A stretch of 64,000 bases of DNA from Xylaria sp. FL1777 (lineage: Eukaryota; Ascomycota; Sordariomycetes; Xylariales; Xylariaceae). Under the pieces are notes generated by a model. That model searched no databases and had not been told where the DNA came from. It saw only the letters and a list, made by a program, of their open reading frames with translations. Shown piece by piece: positions 59,570 through 64,000 of the stretch. Within the stretch, counting starts at the first letter, position 1. The number at the start of each line of letters is the position of its first letter. Location: NCBI GenBank assembly GCA_022578965.1, contig MU400539.1, positions 1-64,000 on the forward strand. Direction: 5' to 3'. Both the position numbers and the translations under genes were made by a program.

Positions 59570-62500
59570 CCTGTCCGCGTCACGGGCACACAAAGTTGGG
59601 AAAAATTTGGGGGCAGATTATTTTGAAGGGTGGCCATGATACCGTCCCATATCTCTTACTACGTACCTAGATTTAGAGCCATCTCCAGGCAGCCTACCTC
59701 ATCCGAGAACCCGTAAGGCTACAAAAAGCCACCAACAGGCTATTACGTCGCACATGTTACTTGTACGTGTAGGGCTTGGGATGGGGGATATCCAGTAGGT
59801 AGTGGCGCCGCGTTCAGGAATACCGTACCGTATTAAGACTTCCAGAGGGATTGCTAGTAGGTATAGGTATTAGTGTACATACAGTCCTTGTAGTTCTCTG
59901 GTTTGGGTTGGTTGTACGGCGTTTCTGGGGGAGCGCTACGGCGGGACATAATGGCGCGCCTTGAGAAACGTGGCCGTGGCTGTATGTAACCTCGTCCGGG
60001 CCATCATGTAGCATTCTGATAGTTCACAAACGAGGTGACTCGCCAAGGCTTCAAGTTTCAGACGAATAAAGAGCACTAGAGAGTGCGTTCATCCGGACAT
60101 ATCACGGGTGTATCATAGTACAAGGAGCAAAATTGATACTCGATAGCCGACCACTATCACACTCGGTAGCACACTATCGTCGGGTCGTTGTTCTAGCGTC
60201 CGCGGTTTGCTGGGCACCGCATTTCCGGGACGTCTAGTCTGGTATCCAGTCTGCAGTTCCTAGGACCGTCTCTGGAAAGTAGACTTGGCAGGAACACGAC
60301 CCAAGTTTACTGGGCAATAGAGAGCCCAACCTATACTAGTTTTATATAGCGCCTCTATACTAGTCAGTCCCGCGTCAGCGGCTCATTTACCTACATTAGT
60401 ACCTTGGTGAAGTCGACCGACCACCTGGTACGGTAATCCCCACGAGGGCGTTCGAGACGGCCTAGAATCCCGCTCGGTTAGGTTTTGCCATGGGGGAGTA
60501 ATGATTATACTATAGACGTACTAGTGACACTGACTCGCCAGAAGCAAAAAAAGAGACTTGCCCGCACTTACAAATAAGTAAGTACACATACACATATAGT
60601 AGTACACTGCTTAGTCCTGTATCACTATGTTTCCTGTGGCGCGTATTAGTAGGCACTGGTTGCTTTTTGTCAACTCCCTTGTATGGAGTCGGATCGCGTA
60701 ACGCTAGGTCGGTACCTTACGTATAGAATGTGACCTATCGCTAGGACTACCTGGTTTCGCGTTACCATTTGAGTTACACGAGGAGACCATTGTGGTCGCA
60801 CGGTATCATATAACGGCGGTGCTAGCTATCTAGCCAATCTACCCTGGCAATCTCGTCTATCTCGCAGTGAGAGCCACACAACTAATTATTGGTAAGGTTC
60901 TAGGTAGATGGAAAAGAGTATGGGTACATATATGATGTATACTAGGTAACTGTATACTACTCCATTAATCCCTAGAAAATCGGTGTTGTTACCTGACGTG
61001 ATCTCTCACTTCCGATGCCCATTTTCATCACTCATTTGACACCGGAATAGACATGGTAAAAATTCTACATAGACCTGCCTCCCTCATAAGCCTAATGTCT
61101 TCACGGGTAAATAGGTATTAATAAGGTAGCTACAACTAAATAGTTTGTCGATAGTTTGTTTCTTTGATGCTAGGTATAGCCTCAGATTATGAACGGCGGC
61201 TAAGATGACTATATGTACTTACTAACTATGTAGCTACTTACACTTGTCTTACATGACAAAGCACGTTGGGTATTATCTACTAAGACTCCATACTCACCTT
61301 TTTTTTTGGCGCAGTTCTGACCTTGTTATTACAGTATACTGGAGGGCTGAGTCTTCGTCTGTTCAAACGCCGGTTTGAAGTTAGCCAACAGTTTATGATA
61401 CAATCAACATCTATACCGGAGTATCGGAGTTAACGAGGCGTTTTTTCAGAGTAATGTGGAGCAGCTCGGACCATCCGCTTCACACCTTTACACTATATTC
61501 TACAATTACCATACGCAGTGTGTAATGTAATATGTAGTATAGTAATGCTTAGGCTTAACGGCGCTTAATAAACCGAATACGCATCTTTGAGGACCCTCAA
61601 CTTTTAACTTCATGAAGCAGTTGCCGCGGCATGTGCCAGACGCCGATCAAGGTCCACTGTTTTCAGGCTCTTACGGGGAGGCGTAGACCGGCTTGTACCT
61701 ACATTTCTGAATCCTGGACGTCAGATAGACCCCCGGTATTAGTGCACTTGACATGCCAGCACGTATACCTCTTCCAGGATCAGGAATGTTAGCTCTGGTA
61801 CTTAACCCCATAAATTATTAAAACGAGCATACCGGTATGTACCGGTAGTCGGCCTTACACGTGTATGTAAATATCCCTGGCCAGCTTGCTTAAGCCTCGG
61901 AAAACCAGTTGGAACTTTTGACGAAACGGCTAGCAAAATGATTTCATAAGTATATAAGAGGTATGTAAGGTTTGATTCAACCCCGGGTTTTGCATCAAGG
62001 TAACATTCCTGATCCTGGAGGAGGTACACCATGCTACAATTAGTGTGTACAGTCACCGTTCTACGCGTACTTCCGTAAAAAAATACCCAAAAAAGCCCTG
62101 ACAGCTGGAAAAGGGAATCGTAGTCGCGCCAGGGATTGTCTCAACTGCCCTTCACAGTAAGCTAACCCGGTGAGCTGAGCCTTTTTCGGCGTGCTGGGGG
62201 TAGTTAAGGATGTTGGTGGCCCGTGCTCAATACCGAGTCACTTCTTGGGTTAGGATGTAGGTAACTATCTAGGTAGGTAAGTATCTAGTATACTTACAGT
62301 ACACTATAGTAGATCGTATAGTCGCTTACGTACTCCGTCCATAGTAGTTAGCGAACAACGAATAGCTATACCCACAGTAGGTATCAGTATTGTAAGTACG
62401 CATCTGGTAGTGTTAGTAGGGCTTGTAGTGTAGTGGAGGACGGGGAGAGCTTGCCGCAATCCGAATCGTATGACAGCCTATGGCAGAATTCGGCAGGGTG

Positions 62501-64000
62501 ATCGATAAGTTTGTCGAAGATGGTGCAGCGTAGGGAATTCGCGATACACCACAGCAGGTAGAAAAAAAAGCCAGGGAAGACAAACGGACTTCTCACGCGA
62601 AACAGGGAGTCCTAGCCACATCCCCGGTAGGGCACGGGGTGTCCTGCGCAATGTCAGATCTGAGTGCGGCCGTGGGCGAATGATAATTCGGCCAGGAAAC
62701 ATGGGGAAGGGAGGAAGCTAGGGTTTGGATCTCACTCCCGAAATGAGATGACGAGAACCACCGAGGCGCCGAGGAGTCTGCCGTTGGCCCGCTGCCTTGG
62801 TGCGGCGCAGTGCGGCGGGCGGGCCATCAGCCAGTCATTCGATCCGCCAGACGCTACGCTGCAAGGAGGTCTGTACTGTAGCACACGTACAGTAGGATGT
62901 ACGCAGGACGTATGTAGTGTAGGGTGCCTGCCTAGTACATAGTAGGTAGGTACTTGGTGTGTTGTGTACTGTGCAGTACATGCTTCGGCCGGAGGTATGA
63001 ATGTACACCTACATACTCGCTGCGTACCTCACTTACTGCGTACACAACCTGCGCTAGAGCACTGACCATACTCTAGCCCGCTAGAGTAGCGTGCACACTA
63101 CTGCGTATAGTACACTACTGCGTGCCTAGAGGGTGGGTGAGATAGAGCCTTCGCAAGGATCATGCGGACACGGTAGATGGTAGTACATATTGGTTGCTGG
63201 AACGTGGCATGTGGTGGGCACCTGGGCGTGGATCCTCTGTGCCCTGCCATCCGATTTGTAGAGTTTAACTGGCGTCCATCTTTGATCGTATTGCTTTTTG
63301 GCCTTGGGGTAAGTCTCGAGCTGAACTTTTACCGTGTTTGGGGTCGAAACACAATTTTGCAAGCCCGAGACTCCAGACTTGATCGCACAATTGGAAACAA
63401 ATGGGCGCCCCCCCTCCCCCCTCCAAAAAATAACCTGGTAGAGAGTGCTATCGGTAAAGTCATTGTGTGATGGCAACTTCAGTCATATAAATGCTAGCGT
63501 ACCCAGGTAGTCAGCGGAAGGGTATGAATGGCAGGAAAAAAACCCAACCACGTGGAATTCTAGTGTGAGCGGCATACACTAGGTACGAACATGTACGAGT
63601 CTATACGAATTTCAGTACCTACCATACCTAATCCTGCAAAGCACGCTGTGCGAAAGAAGTAACCTACAGTAGTGCTACTACTTAGCGTAGATATTTGGTG
63701 GCTGACGCCCATCGCGGAATCTGGGTCAAGTGCCGACCGATGCTTGATTTAGGTAAGTATGTGTAGGTATTCGTCCAGTGTAGATCATTTGGGTAACATT
63801 ATATAGGAAGCTCTGTAGCTGTATTGAGTTAGTTCTGCTAACAAAGTCCAAAATGAAACGGATATAAAAACCGAAACCAAGAGCCTGTAATACAGATGAC
63901 ATTTCTTTTTGTGTTTGTTTGCTTCTTGTGTTAATAAATACCTGCGAGTCGAATTATATAACTAAATGAAGATAAGTAGTCTATAGATTGCGGTGCAGGC

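Larger units (their letters stand above)
57615..64000. other. Long gene-free stretch to the window end (6.4 kb)
   Basis: The left end is the promoter of the minus-strand Zn2Cys6 gene. From 58.6 to 59.6 kb it is rich in pyrimidine/purine tracts (CTCCC, GAGGGA at 59239-59261, GA repeats near 59090, TGG repeats at 59539-59569). From 62.2 to 63.2 kb it is rich in TAGGTA and TACTGCGTA words. All frames (for example 58458-58841, 63126-63476) are short, overlap others on the opposite strand, and lack domains. It may include the long upstream region of a gene beyond the window. Confidence 0.5.

Noticed and set aside
59457..59639. Short + ORF with a polyvaline run
   Set aside because: The run is a TGG microsatellite read in one phase, and there is no other support.
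63126..63476. 116-codon minus and 97-codon plus ORFs over the same bases
   Set aside because: Mutually overlapping, no domain and no plausible splice partners.

Overview
The window looks like nuclear DNA of a filamentous ascomycete (Pezizomycotina). The evidence is the short introns (mostly 43-80 nt, GT...AG, often with a CTAAC-like branch site), Zn(II)2Cys6 regulators, a Golgi Anp1-type mannosyltransferase, and a large AT-rich block mutated in the style of RIP (repeat-induced point mutation). No species can be named from sequence alone.

Positions 1 to about 19545 are an extremely AT-rich, gene-free block. Two nested LTR retrotransposons can be delimited exactly inside it. The outer element is 1305-15720, with 486-bp LTRs and target duplication ATTAT. 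The inner element is 2591-9422, with 250-bp LTRs and target duplication TTTTA. In the stretches compared, each LTR pair differs only by C/T and G/A transitions. Purine tracts and T-rich composition on the + strand suggest both elements lie on the minus strand. They sit in A-rich decayed DNA that may be an older element in the opposite orientation. A less mutated island at about 16841-17580 carries a tRNA-like sequence.

From about 19546 the composition becomes ordinary. In order: an ARF-GEF of the Gea1/Gea2 (GBF1) family (-, 7 exons); an Anp1-family mannosyltransferase (-, 4 exons); a DHA2-type MFS transporter (-, 6 exons including an 18-nt micro-exon); a cysteine-rich single-pass membrane protein (+); the NEDD8 E1 regulatory subunit Ula1 (+, 5 exons); a 797-residue Zn2Cys6 regulator (+); a HEI10/CCNB1IP1-type meiotic RING protein (+, 6 exons); a 346-codon orphan ORF with a duplicated helical motif (+); an intron-containing tRNA-Thr(CGT) (+); a possible 94-codon two-exon gene (-); and a second Zn2Cys6 regulator of 405 residues (-, 5 exons). 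Spliced reading frames were reconstructed by hand and checked for divisibility by three.

The genes do not form an obvious pathway or metabolite cluster. They cover vesicle traffic, Golgi glycosylation, neddylation, meiotic crossing-over, export and two regulators. Gene density is low, with gene-free stretches of 3-6 kb at 31.2-34.4, 37.6-42.3, 44.8-49.8 and 57.6-64.0 kb. These hold simple repeats, dispersed TAGGTA/TACGTA-type palindromic motifs and one decayed zinc-finger-like fragment.
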